A stretch of DNA of 20,736 nucleotides from Sphaeroforma arctica JP610 (lineage: Eukaryota; Opisthokonta; Ichthyosporea; Ichthyophonida): NCBI RefSeq assembly GCF_001186125.1, contig NW_014040178.1, positions 1 to 20,736 of the forward strand, written 5' to 3'. A model generated the notes under the pieces. It was not told where the DNA came from. It searched no databases and worked only from the letters and a program-made list of their open reading frames with translations. This document shows, piece after piece, positions 19,974 through 20,736 of the stretch. The translations under genes were made by a program, and so were the position numbers. The stretch's first letter is position 1, and every line of letters begins with the position of its first letter.

Positions 19974-20331
19974 CGTATTGTTGGTACTTTGGTCACGATC
20001 TATCGGTCTTTGGGATGGGATGGGGTGGCTTTCTGCTGTGAGTCCGTGCTACGTTGATATGTCAGTGCCTGTGGCATTCAGAGATGGCAACACGGCAGTC
20101 TATGCAGTATACAGCACAAGTATGCCCACCATCTGTCTTCTTGGATCAAAGCCTGTGTCAATATAAAGTAAGAGATAGTAGATGCGGATCATCTGGGTAG
20201 TAGCTGCCAAGCAAGGCAGGCATTTCGCTGGCCTAAAACGCAACGCGATAGTAAATCCGAATAAACTTATATTGCACATTGTAATTTCTTCTTGGTGTCT
20301 GTTTCTTTGCTTAAATGTGTATTGCCCGCAG

Positions 20332-20452
20332 CACCGGAGATATACACACAGTAGATGCTTTGTCGGATGACATGGATGCCGATATATGTACCAGGGGTGA
20401 ATTGCTTAGTGGGTCCAAGGATAAGACCATAAGAGTCTGGGACGTCACACAG
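20332..20452 (+). CDS. GEMIN5: GEMIN5-like, second exon
   Basis: 121 nt: one base completing the split serine codon, then 40 codons. It reads TGDIHTVDALSDDMDADICT and then GELLSGSKDKTIRVWDVTQ, the counterpart of human YLATGSKDQTIRIWSCSRG. The acceptor TTGCCCGCAG and donor CAG|GTACCC (20453) are both plausible. It leaves phase 0, which is the phase and the alignment position at which the exon at 902 begins (GRQHRKH...LPRLTGGGG). The expected next exon does not occur downstream inside the window. Confidence 0.82.
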
Positions 20453-20736
20453 GTACCCGTGTTTGCTTAATATCTGAATCTCCTATATTTGTTTGCTATT
20501 TAGATGCACAATGCTCGGTCGCTACGTCGATCAACATATACATACAATATATATATATATAGATATATAGATGTAGATGTCTTCAAGTATATATCTATAT
20601 ATAGAATATTCGCTATGTAGACTAACTAATGCAAGCTTCAATACGATAATAATGTACGGAAATATATAGAAGAACACATGTATATTATATAATGATATAA
20701 TAAAATATATAAATTATATATATATATTAATTATAT
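20453..20736 (+). other. Start of the next GEMIN5 intron, AT-rich
   Basis: After the donor at 20453 the sequence becomes (TA)-rich with no coding frame, up to the window edge. Confidence 0.6.

Larger units (their letters stand above)
18326..20331 (+). other. Large GEMIN5 intron 1 with internal tandem duplication
   Basis: About 2.0 kb, from GTATGT at 18326 to TTGCCCGCAG ending at 20331. Almost all of its first 1.65 kb is one segment present twice in tandem, each copy with a long TATG/TGTC microsatellite. The rest (19974-20331) is single-copy and holds an open frame without family resemblance. Joining the flanks restores one serine codon and a frame collinear with GEMIN5. Confidence 0.8.

Noticed and set aside
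19861-20166. 101-codon plus-strand frame in the single-copy part of intron 1
   Set aside because: Part of it lies in duplicated intron sequence. There is no splice-compatible link to GEMIN5 and no recognised motif; its residue mix is mildly protein-like but insufficient.

Overview
This is nuclear DNA from a eukaryote. It has spliceosomal introns with GT..AG borders, long AT-rich non-coding stretches, abundant (TA)n/(TATG)n microsatellites, a TATA box and an AATAAA signal. An intron-rich WD-repeat gene recognisable as GEMIN5, next to a secreted beta-helix protein with an SP-rich tail, would suit a unicellular opisthokont such as an ichthyosporean (Sphaeroforma-like). That assignment is an inference from style, not from a marker gene.

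Layout: (i) 1-3649, + strand: three consecutive exons from the middle of a GEMIN5-type gene (902-1881, 2539-2653, 2936-3649), with phase-compatible introns. (ii) 3650-4162: a (TA)n/(TG)n microsatellite block lying between two splice donors that point towards each other. (iii) 4163-4444, - strand: an exon-like 94-codon frame of unknown family. (iv) 4445-5868: non-coding, AT-rich, with hairpins and a GACA-repeat tail. (v) 6001-8196, - strand: a single-exon gene for a 731-residue secreted protein. It has a signal peptide, a 7-residue sequon repeat, a Pmp-like (GGA[IV]/FxxN) beta-helix and an 8-residue SP-rich repeat, and is bracketed by a TATA box and a polyadenylation signal. (vi) 8271-17453: gene-poor DNA holding a MITE-like element, a patchwork of cryptically simple GAGTC/GACTC-rich islands, a 21-unit heptamer satellite and possible decayed coding traces. 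(vii) 17454-20452, + strand: the first two exons of GEMIN5, split by a 2 kb intron that contains an 830/815-bp tandem duplication.

Main result: the GEMIN5 exons are circularly permuted. The 5' exons lie at the right end and the middle exons at the left end. They do not overlap in protein content. The exon ending at 20452 (phase 0, ...WDVTQ) would join exactly, in phase and in homologous register, to the exon starting at 902 (phase 0, GRQH...). Together the five exons read 934 codons collinear with the N-terminal half of metazoan GEMIN5, and the C-terminal half is absent from the window. The discontinuity falls in the microsatellite at 3650-4162, where the minus-strand exon is also cut off. 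The cause could be a misjoin, a tandem duplication of a partial locus, an excised circle or a real rearrangement. The sequence alone cannot decide.
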